Assembly: GCF_007673775.1 (NCBI RefSeq)
Contig: NZ_VEAF01000003.1
Span: 62,001 to 126,000, forward strand
Direction of reading: 5' to 3'
Length of the DNA stretch: 64,000 nucleotides
Origin: Curtobacterium sp. 9128
Lineage (GTDB): Bacteria > Actinomycetota > Actinomycetes > Actinomycetales > Microbacteriaceae
A program made the translations under genes and the position numbers. Shown in pieces: positions 43,901-51,440 of the stretch. The notes beneath the pieces were generated by a model that saw only the letters and a list, made by a program, of their open reading frames with translations, was not told the origin of the DNA and searched no databases. Positions within the stretch are counted from its first letter, which is position 1. Each line of letters opens with the position of its first letter.

Positions 43901-46900
43901 CGTGAGCATGAGGTGCTTGCTGCTGTAGGTGTACTGAACCCGGTCCTGGTTGCCGAGCGTGCCTCCCGACCTCGTGGTGCCGACCCCGTACACGTCGGTC
44001 AGGTCGCCGGCTGCACTGTAGGCGTAGTCGACTTCCTGCCCACCGGAGGTCACCACCTTGCTGATGTGCGTCCCGGTCCATGACACGGTCAGGGTGCGGC
44101 CGCCGGGATCGGTGACCGTGCTGAGCTGGCCGTTCGCGCTGTACGCGAGCTTGGTCGCGTACGCGGGGGTAGCGGTCCTGCCGGCGAGGTCTGACTCACT
44201 GAGGAGGCGCCCGGTTGTGGTGTCGAAGACGAACTGCTCGTCGCCGCGTCGGGTGTAGACGTACGTCGTGCCGCTCTTGCCGAGGGTCGCGTCGAACCGC
44301 GGAGCAGTCGGCGTGTACGTCCCGGAGCTGACCGTGAACGGTACGGCGGAGCCGTCCTCCTGCTGGACGGTGACGTTGCCGGACGCGTCCGTCTTCGCCG
44401 TCATCCCGTAGTCGGAGGTCCACCCGTAGCCGAACGCACCGTTGACCGTCGCGGCGGACCCGGCCGGCCCGGCGGAGTCCGCGAGGACCGCGCTGTACTT
44501 CCTGTTCAGGTTCAGGGGGACGCCGAGCCCGGGCAGGGTCAGGTCCGTGGCTGCTTCGCCGAAGTAGCCGGTGGAGGTGTCGACGGGGTCACCGGCGGTC
44601 CTGCTCCCGCAGCCGCAGTTGACCCACGCGGGGTTGGAGCCGGACGGGGCGTCCCGGATGCCCGGGGGGCCTCCCAACGGCGTGGACGCATCCCCGCCCT
44701 CGGGGACGAACGCCACCGCGTCGTAGGCGACGTCGTACCGCTGGGGGGCCTCGTCGGACGCGTTGGTGAGGACGACGTTCCCGCCGTTCTGCATGCCGAA
44801 CGTCCCGATGGTGGCCCACTGCTCGGAGCCCCAGGCCTGATTCACTCGGATGCGCCACGGCGCGGCGCCGCCGCCGGGGTTCACGGTGTAGACGACGTCG
44901 CCGGCCGTCGCGCCGCTGGCAGGGAGGTGGATCTTGACCTTGTAGTACTGCCGACTCGGCAGGTTCGGGGTCCACGTGCCCGTGTTGATCACACTGGTCG
45001 ACGACGCGGGTTCCGTGTGGGTGAACAGGACATGGCCGCCGAAGCCGGAACCGAGCTGGTGCGTGTCGATGTCCCCGACGGGATCGCCCGAGGAGTTCGT
45101 GCCGGGGCTGAACGCGAAGCTGCCACCGTTGCTCCAGTTCATGCCCGCGCAGCCCTGGTCGTCGTCGGCCGGGTCAGCGAGGTCGTCGACGATGATCGAT
45201 CCCGGCGGCACGACCGAGCCGTCCTGGTTGCAGGTGGGCTGGTACTTGGCGCTGTACGTCGGCTCGGACGAACCGGCTCCGTACTCATAGGACGAGGTCG
45301 CGCACGTCGTCGAGCAGGACGCCACCCAGGTGACGGGCTTGTGCCACCAGCATTCCGAGTCCGACAGCGAGCAGTACTGCTTCGCGGAGTCACTGGGATT
45401 GCAGTCGTCGGAAGAGTCGCAGAACGCTGACACGGGCGGGATCTGCAACCAGCTCGATCCGCCGTTGTACGTCGGCGTGTTGTAGCCGTAGTAGCCGTAT
45501 CGGAGGATCGGCGACGCCATCCACCCCATGATGCGTTCTTGGTACGGCCAGCTCGACGGATGCGCCGCGTCGGCGTACGTCGATTGCAGATACGGCTTTC
45601 GTGCGGGGTCGTAGTCCGGGTTCTGCGGGTTGTTGGACCAGCCGACGCCCCACGTGCCGTCCGGCCCGGTGCAGGATGCGGAGGGGGTGCAGCCCGACGT
45701 GTTGCCGAACGCGGCGTTCGGTTGGATGCCGGTGTTGTACGCCCAGGCTGCGAAGTACCAGTTCTCCAGGTACTTCGGGTCGCCGCCGTTCGCGGTCACG
45801 CCGTCGGCGTAGAGGCTGTTCCAGGTCTTCTCGAGGATCTGCAGTCCCGCGGCGATGTTCTCCTGGTAGTCCACGGCGATCTTCATCTCGCCGTGGGTGG
45901 AGATGCTGGTGTCGGACGCAGCCATCCCCGTGGTGACCTGCGCAACGCCGTACCCGCAGTCGGCGTTCGGGTAGTCGATGGTGCTGATGCTGTCGACGAC
46001 GCCGTAGTAGTCCGCGATGAGGGGGTCACCGGCGATGCCCGGCAGCGCATGCCAGGACGCCTGGTTGAAGTTCGATTCCTGCGCCTCGATCGCGAGCATC
46101 ACCGACCTGGGAACGGTCGTCTGCGAGCTGCCGGCCGGGTGTGACAAGGCGACCGGCGGGAAGTCGGACGACGGGGCGTACGAGACCAAGCCCATGTTGG
46201 CGAAGTTCGCCGGCCGGGCGTACGCGCTCCCGGTGAGCAGGCCCTGCTCGTCCATCTGTGTCGCCCAGCTGACCTGCGCGTTCGAGGGCTGCATGGCCTC
46301 GAGGTTCGGTTGCAGCCGGGGGATGGAGCACTTCGGCGTCGTCGCATCGGCCGACAGCGCTGGGTTCACGAAGACCGCGGACCGGGTCGCGACAGCGGCC
46401 TGGACGCTCGTCGTCGCTGGTCCCGTCCGCGTGTATCCCGACGTCGTGGTCTGCCTCGCGCCGCGCTCATCCGGTGCGGGCTGGGCGTCGAGGGGCTTGC
46501 GGTCTGCACCGGCCTGCGTCGGTGCACCGGTCTTCGAGTTCGACGTCGCCGTTGAGCCAGCCGTCGGCCTGGATGACTCGCCTGTTGCCGTCGGGGCGGC
46601 TGCACCGGCAGCGGTGTAGGCCTTGTGCGTGCTCTCGGACTCGACGACGGGGAGCGACGCTTGTGCAGCTGCTTCGGTCTGCGTCGAGGGGGCCACGTCC
46701 GCCGTCGGGTTGCCGGCGTTCCGGGCTGCACCGAAGGCCGCGTGTCCGTCGAGCGACATGGTCTGCGCACCGAGTGGCAGCGCTGCGTTGTCGAGTTGGG
46801 TGAGCCCTGTCACCGACACCTGCGCACCGACGACGTTGTTGTGACCGTTGGCGCCGGCGAACAGTGCCACCCCTGACGCTGGTCCGCTGCCCACCGTGTG

Positions 46901-47779
46901 CACGGTGGATCCGTTGAGCTGCTGGACCGTGGCGGTCCCGGTCTGCCCGCTGTCGGCGAGGAAGTCCACACCGCCGCCGGCTGAGGGGCGGAGGTCGTAG
47001 GCAGCTCCAGCGGCCGTCGCGATGTTCTCGGCTCGCTCGGGGTGGGACGGCGAGCCCCCGGTCGGGATGGACACGATCGACGTGCCCTGGGCTCCGATGA
47101 GACCGGCAGACGCGGGCACCACGGATGTGACCTGTCCCGTGAGGATCGAGTCCTGGGTGCGCTGACCCGTGGTGAGGTCGAACGCCAGGGCTTCGGTGGA
47201 CGACTCGTCACTTCCGAGGTTGGCGGTGAAGGCTGCGGTGTCCCCGAGCCCACATCCCGGCGAGTGGTACTTCAAGCCGACGCCCGATGCGAGCGGGGTG
47301 ACCTTCCCTGATGCGATGTCGACGCTGTAGGCGTACGCGCCGCGGTCTCGGCTGACGTTGTCGTTGATCGCATCGCCGGGGAGGACGGCAACCGCGATGA
47401 ACTTCCCGTCGTCGGTGACGCACTGGTAGCCGTACCACGTCGACGGATCGAGTTCGGCCGGTCGGAGCACAGCGACGTCCCGCCACCCGAAACCCCCGGC
47501 GCCGGACGCAATCCGGAGGTGGTACCCGTCCGCAGCACCGATGCCGTTCACCGCGACATCGGTGGCGGCGTCGGCGGCGTGTGGGAAGTCGGCAGCGTCC
47601 GCAGTGCGTGTCGGGGTGGCGCCTGTCTCTGCAGCCGCGGAGGGCACCACGCTCGTCTGCACGGAGACGGCGGTCAGACCCACGATGGCCAGCACGGTCA
47701 TCACACGCCCGACTGCAGCGCGGAAGTGCATTCCACCAGCAACTGAACGACGCACCGGCGCCGAGAGAACAGAGGCCAC
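40910..47779 (-). CDS. Large secreted Rhs/YD-repeat protein with lytic-transglycosylase-like and golvesin-like domains
   Basis: A 2289-residue protein with a signal peptide (about residues 1-50). A propeller-like region (about 60-400) is followed by an S/T/P-rich linker. An SLT-type transglycosylase-like domain sits at about 500-770, with the catalytic-type glutamate in LAIEAQESNFNQ near 567 and DCGYGVAQVTTGM near 610. A golvesin-like beta domain lies at about 915-1030. Dozens of YD repeats then fill about 1060-2030. The RHS core with YQYASGDPVNSVDPLGL near 2130 closes the cage. The C-terminal 150 residues are glycine/alanine-rich hydrophobic helices followed by an E/Q/R-rich tail: the likely variable toxin tip. 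Confidence 0.88.
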   Translation of the reverse strand: MASVLSAPVRRSVAGGMHFRAAVGRVMTVLAIVGLTAVSVQTSVVPSAAAETGATPTRTADAADFPHAADAATDVAVNGIGAADGYHLRIASGAGGFGWRDVAVLRPAELDPSTWYGYQCVTDDGKFIAVAVLPGDAINDNVSRDRGAYAYSVDIASGKVTPLASGVGLKYHSPGCGLGDTAAFTANLGSDESSTEALAFDLTTGQRTQDSILTGQVTSVVPASAGLIGAQGTSIVSIPTGGSPSHPERAENIATAAGAAYDLRPSAGGGVDFLADSGQTGTATVQQLNGSTVHTVGSGPASGVALFAGANGHNNVVGAQVSVTGLTQLDNAALPLGAQTMSLDGHAAFGAARNAGNPTADVAPSTQTEAAAQASLPVVESESTHKAYTAAGAAAPTATGESSRPTAGSTATSNSKTGAPTQAGADRKPLDAQPAPDERGARQTTTSGYTRTGPATTSVQAAVATRSAVFVNPALSADATTPKCSIPRLQPNLEAMQPSNAQVSWATQMDEQGLLTGSAYARPANFANMGLVSYAPSSDFPPVALSHPAGSSQTTVPRSVMLAIEAQESNFNQASWHALPGIAGDPLIADYYGVVDSISTIDYPNADCGYGVAQVTTGMAASDTSISTHGEMKIAVDYQENIAAGLQILEKTWNSLYADGVTANGGDPKYLENWYFAAWAYNTGIQPNAAFGNTSGCTPSASCTGPDGTWGVGWSNNPQNPDYDPARKPYLQSTYADAAHPSSWPYQERIMGWMASPILRYGYYGYNTPTYNGGSSWLQIPPVSAFCDSSDDCNPSDSAKQYCSLSDSECWWHKPVTWVASCSTTCATSSYEYGAGSSEPTYSAKYQPTCNQDGSVVPPGSIIVDDLADPADDDQGCAGMNWSNGGSFAFSPGTNSSGDPVGDIDTHQLGSGFGGHVLFTHTEPASSTSVINTGTWTPNLPSRQYYKVKIHLPASGATAGDVVYTVNPGGGAAPWRIRVNQAWGSEQWATIGTFGMQNGGNVVLTNASDEAPQRYDVAYDAVAFVPEGGDASTPLGGPPGIRDAPSGSNPAWVNCGCGSRTAGDPVDTSTGYFGEAATDLTLPGLGVPLNLNRKYSAVLADSAGPAGSAATVNGAFGYGWTSDYGMTAKTDASGNVTVQQEDGSAVPFTVSSGTYTPTAPRFDATLGKSGTTYVYTRRGDEQFVFDTTTGRLLSESDLAGRTATPAYATKLAYSANGQLSTVTDPGGRTLTVSWTGTHISKVVTSGGQEVDYAYSAAGDLTDVYGVGTTRSGGTLGNQDRVQYTYSSKHLMLTERTAADYGKTGTPAPVTTNVYDSSDRVTSQTDPDGGTTTFVYGPDSATGITAGQTLVTDPAGHRVLDSYTNGLLTSETKGYGTAAAATTTYQYDPMTLGVTVETDPDGTTKTSAYDDAGDRVSASDGLGRTTSWQYDAAGHVTEQVDPSGLVTQRTYNAAGALTLQTVSNTDHSADSASDTLNPVSTRQTSATYSDAAHPSEATTTTDGDGNASKRTYDADGDPTSTTDALGRTTDYGWSLPLGRRISTVAPSGVAAGTATTCTPPATGCTTYAYDAFGNMVTTTDPLGHTTKATFDADGDQLTATDGNGHTTTTTFDAADRATKTARPSGSAVTTTYNADGTIAKTTNAQSASTSYTYDSRGDQLSMTDPDGKTTTQTWNPTGTLASVTRPDGTTTTDSYDGAGQLSRTSYSDSTAPSTYTYDADGRQLTMTDGTGTTTSSYDVFGELTSQTNGVGSTSGYTYDADGNTLTVIYPGATAPVVARTYDQAGQLATVTDPAGAKTTFGYNPDGALTSEALGDGDAVSMSYNADDQETATAVSRAGTALGTINYTLDGVGDVLTQTPSTGAPGAATTYTYTADQYLATSKTSATTTYGYDASGDPTATAGGTQAFDAAGRLCWSSGTAVSTPNCSSAPTGSTKYGYDADGDRTSTTPATGAAQGLRYDAAGHLTAMTTAGSTTATYTYDGRGLRASKATSAGTTQYTWDARGGVPTLLTDAVHDYITGPAGAVIEQFAAAGSDWLFHDAHGSTVQLLNGTGAVAGSYAYTPAGATSAHTGQDSTSIQFAGALVDAESGFLYLQARYYDPATSEFLSVDPAVATTHQPYQYASGDPVNSVDPLGLETWWNPTTWDSETWAWVGVGIGATALALTGVGLVFDLGAAASFAVGGTALGLSVVGEGIDGTGCATTHDSVACAGALLNGVATLGAGADVIGAAFGIEALEGVGIAALPPALIGFGIDVYGAEKTTEEQEQEEGQEEAEARRRDHAVQCARLSA

Positions 47780-48203
47780 GCTACCCCCAACGAGTACAGG
47801 CCGAAAGGAAGACGGCGCTGATGCTGGACGTTAGGGATCAATTGCCGGACCGGCAACCTCCAATGTGGACCGGCAATCTGAACAACAGCGCAGCATCAAC
47901 TGAAATGCCTGATCAGAAAACAGCTCACGGGCTCGTGAGAAAACGCTCACGATGGAACACCAGGAAGAAAACAGCTCGTTGGCACGCAATGCAGCTCTTG
48001 TCCGCCGAAATGCGGACACAGAGTCGCCGACGGCCGCCGTCATCATGCCTTCGGGATCGTCGTCGACGCATCGGCTGTCGGGGGGAGAAGTCCACACGGA
48101 CGGTGGTCCGAAGCACATCCGCGGGAGGACGGCCGACCCGACGACTGCTCCGCGGTACTCGCCGCAACCGGTGCGGAGGCACGCGCCCGCTAGGATCCCT
48201 TCC
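47780..48203. promoter_or_regulatory. Upstream region of the Rhs gene with palindrome and repeats
   Basis: No gene is supported. TTGCCGG-A-CCGGCAA at 47842-47856 is an exact 7-bp palindrome; a further half-site CCGGCAA recurs at 47870-47876, 20 bases on. CTCACG...CGTGAG (47924-47939) is another inverted repeat. The region is more A/T-rich than average and presumably holds the promoters of the Rhs gene (reverse) and dcd (forward). Confidence 0.5.
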
Positions 48204-48791
48204 GTGCTGCTCTCCGACCGCGACATCACCGCCCAGCTCGCCGACGGCCGGATCGGCCTCGATCCGCACGACCCCGCGCTCGTGCAGCCGTCGAGCATCG
48301 ACGTCCGGCTCGACAAGTACTTCCGGCTGTTCGACAACCACAAGTACCCGCACATCGACCCCGCGGTCGACCAGCCCGACCTCACGCGCCTCGTCGAGAC
48401 CGACCCGGACGAGGCGTTCGTGCTGCACCCGGGGGAGTTCGTCCTCGGTTCGACCTACGAGGTCGTCACCCTGCCGGACGACATCGCCGCCCGGCTCGAG
48501 GGCAAGAGCTCGCTCGGGCGGCTCGGGCTCCTGACACACTCCACCGCCGGGTTCATCGACCCCGGGTTCTCCGGGCACGTCACCCTCGAGCTCTCGAACG
48601 TCGCGACGCTGCCGATCAAGCTGTGGCCCGGCATGAAGATCGGGCAGCTCTGCTTCTTCCAGCTCTCCAGCCCCGCGGACAAGCCGTACGGCTCGGCGGA
48701 GTACCAGTCGCGGTACCAGGGACAGCGGGGCCCGACGCCGTCGCGGTCGGCCCTGAACTTCCACCGGACGGACGTCTCCGTCCGCGACTGA
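48204..48791 (+). CDS. dcd: dCTP deaminase (bifunctional dCTP deaminase/dUTPase type)
   Basis: A 195-residue enzyme of the dUTPase fold. It has [13 protein letters not shown] near residue 32, the substrate loop [14 protein letters not shown] near 105 and [21 protein letters not shown] near 121 with the catalytic glutamate. It converts dCTP to dUMP or dUTP for thymidylate synthesis. Actinobacterial members usually combine both steps. The GTG at 48204 starts the protein at LLSDRDI, the usual family N-terminus; the open frame upstream is not protein-like. Confidence 0.93.
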   Translation: MLLSDRDITAQLADGRIGLDPHDPALVQPSSIDVRLDKYFRLFDNHKYPHIDPAVDQPDLTRLVETDPDEAFVLHPGEFVLGSTYEVVTLPDDIAARLEGKSSLGRLGLLTHSTAGFIDPGFSGHVTLELSNVATLPIKLWPGMKIGQLCFFQLSSPADKPYGSAEYQSRYQGQRGPTPSRSALNFHRTDVSVRD

Positions 48792-48857
48792 CGCCACCCG
48801 CATGAGAATCTTCGTCGCACACGCGGCGAAATTCTGCATTCTGTGTATCGTGGCGGC

Positions 48858-49373
48858 ATGTCTGGAGTCCTGCCACGATCGGCACCGACCATCTGTGCGG
48901 CTGACCTCATCCGCGATGCTCGGTTGCGCGCCGAGCTGACCCAGGTCCAGCTCGCGAAGCGCGCCGGGGTCACGCAGAGCGTCATCAGCACCTACGAGAA
49001 CGGGCGCCGCGAGCCGTCCCTCGCGGCGCTGCAACGACTCCTGCTCGCCGCCGGGTTCCTCACCGTCATCGACCTGGAACCCCTCGCCGACCCGCCGCCG
49101 CTCCGCGAGCGCGTCGCAGCGGTCCGCAGCGAGCTGCTGGACGCGATCACGCGCTTCGGCGGAGCGAACCCACGGGTGTTCGGCAGCGTCGCCCGTGGTG
49201 ACGACGGTCCGGACAGTGACGTCGACCTGATGGTCGACCTCCGCCCCGGGCACGGGATATTCGCGCTGATGCGCATCCAGGACGTCGCGGAGCAACTGCT
49301 CGGCGTGCGGGTGGACGTCGTCGACGCAGCCGGCATGAGCGATGCCGTCGTTCGCGAGGCGGTCCCGCTGTGA
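48858..49373 (+). CDS. HTH-nucleotidyltransferase antitoxin (MntA-like)
   Basis: A 171-residue protein of two parts. An XRE-type helix-turn-helix (about residues 17-75) has LRAELTQVQLAKRAGVTQSVIS. A minimal nucleotidyltransferase domain (about 85-171) has the intact metal-binding pattern GSVARGDDGPDSDVDLMVDL. In the HEPN/MNT system the MntA antitoxin adds AMP groups to the HEPN toxin to inactivate it, and the HTH would bind the operon promoter. The GTG of the next gene overlaps its stop by 4 bases. Confidence 0.85.
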   Translation: MSGVLPRSAPTICAADLIRDARLRAELTQVQLAKRAGVTQSVISTYENGRREPSLAALQRLLLAAGFLTVIDLEPLADPPPLRERVAAVRSELLDAITRFGGANPRVFGSVARGDDGPDSDVDLMVDLRPGHGIFALMRIQDVAEQLLGVRVDVVDAAGMSDAVVREAVPL

Positions 49374-49699
49374 ACCGCCCGGTCAGCGAACGGCTCGACG
49401 ACGTGATCCGGGCGTGCGGCGTCATCGACCGCTACGTCTCCGAGCCTGGTCTGCCAGAGGACCTCGTCTACGACGCGGTCCGGATGCGGTTGGTCGAGAT
49501 CGGCGAGGCGGTCCGCATGCTGCCGGTGTCGGTCACGAGCGCAGAACCGGGGATCCCGTGGTCACGGGTCTCCCTGCTCGGCGAGCGGCTCACGCGGCGC
49601 TACTTCGACACCACCCCGGCCATCGTGCTGGGGACGGCCCGGGTCGACGTGCCGACGCTCTGCGAGGCGGTCCGCCGGCTTCGGGCACGGCACGGCTGA
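49370..49699 (+). CDS. HepT-like (HEPN/DUF86) protein with a degenerate active-site motif
   Basis: A 109-residue helical protein of the DUF86/HepT family, normally an RNase toxin with the motif R-x4-H-x-Y. Aligned by eye without gaps to the family pattern, the region reads VSLLGERLTRRYFDTT: glycine 71 stands where the first arginine should be and arginine 76 where the histidine should be, while Tyr78 is kept. It is the partner of the MntA-like gene upstream, with which it overlaps by 4 bases. The toxin may be inactive, or the pair may use a changed mechanism. Confidence 0.8.
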   Translation: MNRPVSERLDDVIRACGVIDRYVSEPGLPEDLVYDAVRMRLVEIGEAVRMLPVSVTSAEPGIPWSRVSLLGERLTRRYFDTTPAIVLGTARVDVPTLCEAVRRLRARHG

Positions 49700-49722
49700 C
49701 GCGGCGTCCGCGGTGAGCGGAG

Positions 49723-49768
49723 CCGGACGGGAGGCTCGGGGCGAGCGGGCACCGAGCCTCCCGTCCGG
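49723..49768. repeat. Perfect copy of the dispersed GGACGGGAGGCT hairpin
   Basis: CCGGACGGGAGGCTCGG and CCGAGCCTCCCGTCCGG form an exact 17-bp stem with a 12-base loop, just after the HepT-like gene. It is the best copy of a repeat family also seen at 6083-6125, 34187-34215 and 60020-60061. It may also act as a terminator. Confidence 0.75.
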
Positions 49769-49792
49769 CACCGGGTCGGCTCTGGAACGGGA

Positions 49793-49825
49793 CTGGGCCC
49801 CGTCCGCGATGCGGACGGGGCCCAG
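49793..49825. terminator. Strong hairpin terminator
   Basis: CTGGGCCCCGTCCGC and GCGGACGGGGCCCAG form an exact 15-bp stem with a GAT loop, between the forward toxin-antitoxin pair and the reverse-strand secreted-protein genes. Confidence 0.7.
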
Positions 49826-49863
49826 GTGGGTGCGGGCTCCCGGACGTCGCTCGTCGAGCTCGG

Positions 49864-50253
49864 TCAGGGGCAGCCGGCGTCGACCTCCGGTCCGTCCGAG
49901 CCGCGGTCGACCTCGCACAGGAGCTTCCAGGTGAACGGGCCCACGACGCCGTCCGCGTTCGGATAGCCGGACAGCTCAGACTGCAACTGGTAGACGTCGT
50001 CCTCGGTGTTGATCCCGTAGACCCCGTCGACGGTCAGTGGACGAGCCGGCCCGTAGTCATCGATGTTCAGGATCTCCTGGATGTCCTTGACGCAGTCGCC
50101 TCTCGAGCCGTTGCGATAGACCTTTCCGTAACAGTACGAAAGTGCGTCCGCTCGGTCCGAGGTCGTCGGCACGACGGCCATCCCGGCGCCGAGCAGCAGC
50201 GCACCAGCGAGGACCGCGCCGACTCCCCGGCGTCGAATCATCTGACCGGACAT
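49864..50253 (-). CDS. Small secreted peptidoglycan-binding-like protein (paralogue 1)
   Basis: A 129-residue protein with a signal peptide (about residues 1-36). One PG_binding_1-like unit follows: YCYGKVYRNGSRGDCVKDIQEILN, LTVDGVYGINTEDDVYQLQ, then DGVVGPFTWKLLCEV and a VDAGC tail. Four cysteines could form two disulphides. It shares this layout with 50238-50627 and 54934-55314. It probably binds cell-wall glycan or serves as a secreted wall-directed factor. Its start overlaps the end of the next paralogue by 16 bases. Confidence 0.75.
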   Translation of the reverse strand: MSGQMIRRRGVGAVLAGALLLGAGMAVVPTTSDRADALSYCYGKVYRNGSRGDCVKDIQEILNIDDYGPARPLTVDGVYGINTEDDVYQLQSELSGYPNADGVVGPFTWKLLCEVDRGSDGPEVDAGCP

Positions 50254-50627
50254 CCGGCATCCACCTCCGGCCCGTCGGTGCCGTCGTCGACCTTGCAGAG
50301 GTACTTCCACGTCTGTGGGCCGACGATTCCGTCAGCAGTCAGGCCGACGAACTGGCCGTCCTGGAAGTTGGCCACGTCGTTCTTGGTCTGGGCGCCGTAG
50401 ACGCCATCGACAGTGAGGTGATAGGGGCCCATGCCGTAGATGTCGAGCAGACTCTGGATGTCCTCGACGCAGTTCTTCGTGGAACTGTGGCCCGGACCGA
50501 ACGTCTGTCCGTAGCACCTCGTCGCTGCGCTTGCCGAGTCGCCCTGGCTCGTGATGACGGCGGGCGAGAGTCCCAGACCGACTGCGGCGAGGGCGGAGAA
50601 TGCGTAGAGCAGGGTTCTTCTCTTCAT
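50238..50627 (-). CDS. Small secreted peptidoglycan-binding-like protein (paralogue 2)
   Basis: A 129-residue protein with a signal peptide (about residues 1-35, SASAATRC cleavage region). It carries the same PG_binding_1-like unit: NCVEDIQSLLDIYGMG, LTVDGVYGAQTKNDVANFQ, DGIVGPQTWKYLCKV and VDAGC. It is the first gene of the pair, and the following paralogue overlaps it. A gap of about 250 bases upstream likely holds their promoter. Confidence 0.75.
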   Translation of the reverse strand: MKRRTLLYAFSALAAVGLGLSPAVITSQGDSASAATRCYGQTFGPGHSSTKNCVEDIQSLLDIYGMGPYHLTVDGVYGAQTKNDVANFQDGQFVGLTADGIVGPQTWKYLCKVDDGTDGPEVDAGCPVR

Positions 50628-50876
50628 TGATGTGGTTCCCCTCGTGGCCCAGGGGAATCGACCCCTGACCTGTTTGTCCAGAGGCTAGTACTGCATTTTC
50701 CGGTTGCCAATGCTCGCCGACTGAGGGTATGTGCAGTCAACGCTCTCTGCCCGTTTCGTACCACGATTCGTCCGCATTCATGGGGACATTTCTGCACGAG
50801 GGTGACCGGAGTTCTCAGCGGCGCGCAGACCACATCCACGCGCCAGACCCGAGCGGAGACGTCGGGTGCGGAGCGC

Positions 50877-51431
50877 TCAGCCCCAGACCAGTGCGACCGC
50901 AGCCATCGGAACGGCCATCGTCATGAGCGCACCGACGACGAGGATGCCGGACCGGATCCTGGCACGCCTCACGAGCCGAGCGATGACGGCGATCAGCGCA
51001 CCGACGAGGAGCAGGCAGGGGCCGAACGTGAACGACGTGTTCGCACCGAGCCACGCCAGCCAGCGGACGCTGCCGAACGCCGCCGGTGGCGGATCCCACA
51101 CGAGCGCGAAGGGGCTCACTGCGGCGAGGACGACCGCGCTCCCCAGGGCGATCGCGACGACGGCGCCGGTCGGCACGACGGCGCGATCTGAACGCCGCCA
51201 GGGTACGAGGGACGCGATGGGCAACAGCGGCCCGAGCGCCAGGCACGCTCCGAGCCAGAGCGCGGCGTGTCCGTCGACATCGCCTCCCGGACGGGTCAGG
51301 CCCCGGGCCACTGCGTCCTGCGCCGAGCCGCAGACGTACAGCGCGATGCAGAGCAGCGGGATCAGGACGGTCAGGATCGCGGCGCGCAGTTCGTTCGGCA
51401 CGGCATCGGCCGCGCGCTCTTCGTACGCCAT
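50877..51431 (-). CDS. Membrane protein, unknown function (184 aa)
   Basis: A 184-residue protein with four to five membrane helices (about residues 15-38, 58-80, 90-112, 125-150, 162-182). A basic loop RLVRRARIRSG precedes the last helix. No family is recognised. It sits 9 bases downstream of the stop of the DUF1906 protein gene on the same strand, so the two are probably co-transcribed. Confidence 0.65.
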   Translation of the reverse strand: MAYEERAADAVPNELRAAILTVLIPLLCIALYVCGSAQDAVARGLTRPGGDVDGHAALWLGACLALGPLLPIASLVPWRRSDRAVVPTGAVVAIALGSAVVLAAVSPFALVWDPPPAAFGSVRWLAWLGANTSFTFGPCLLLVGALIAVIARLVRRARIRSGILVVGALMTMAVPMAAVALVWG

Positions 51432-51440
51432 CGGGCGAGG

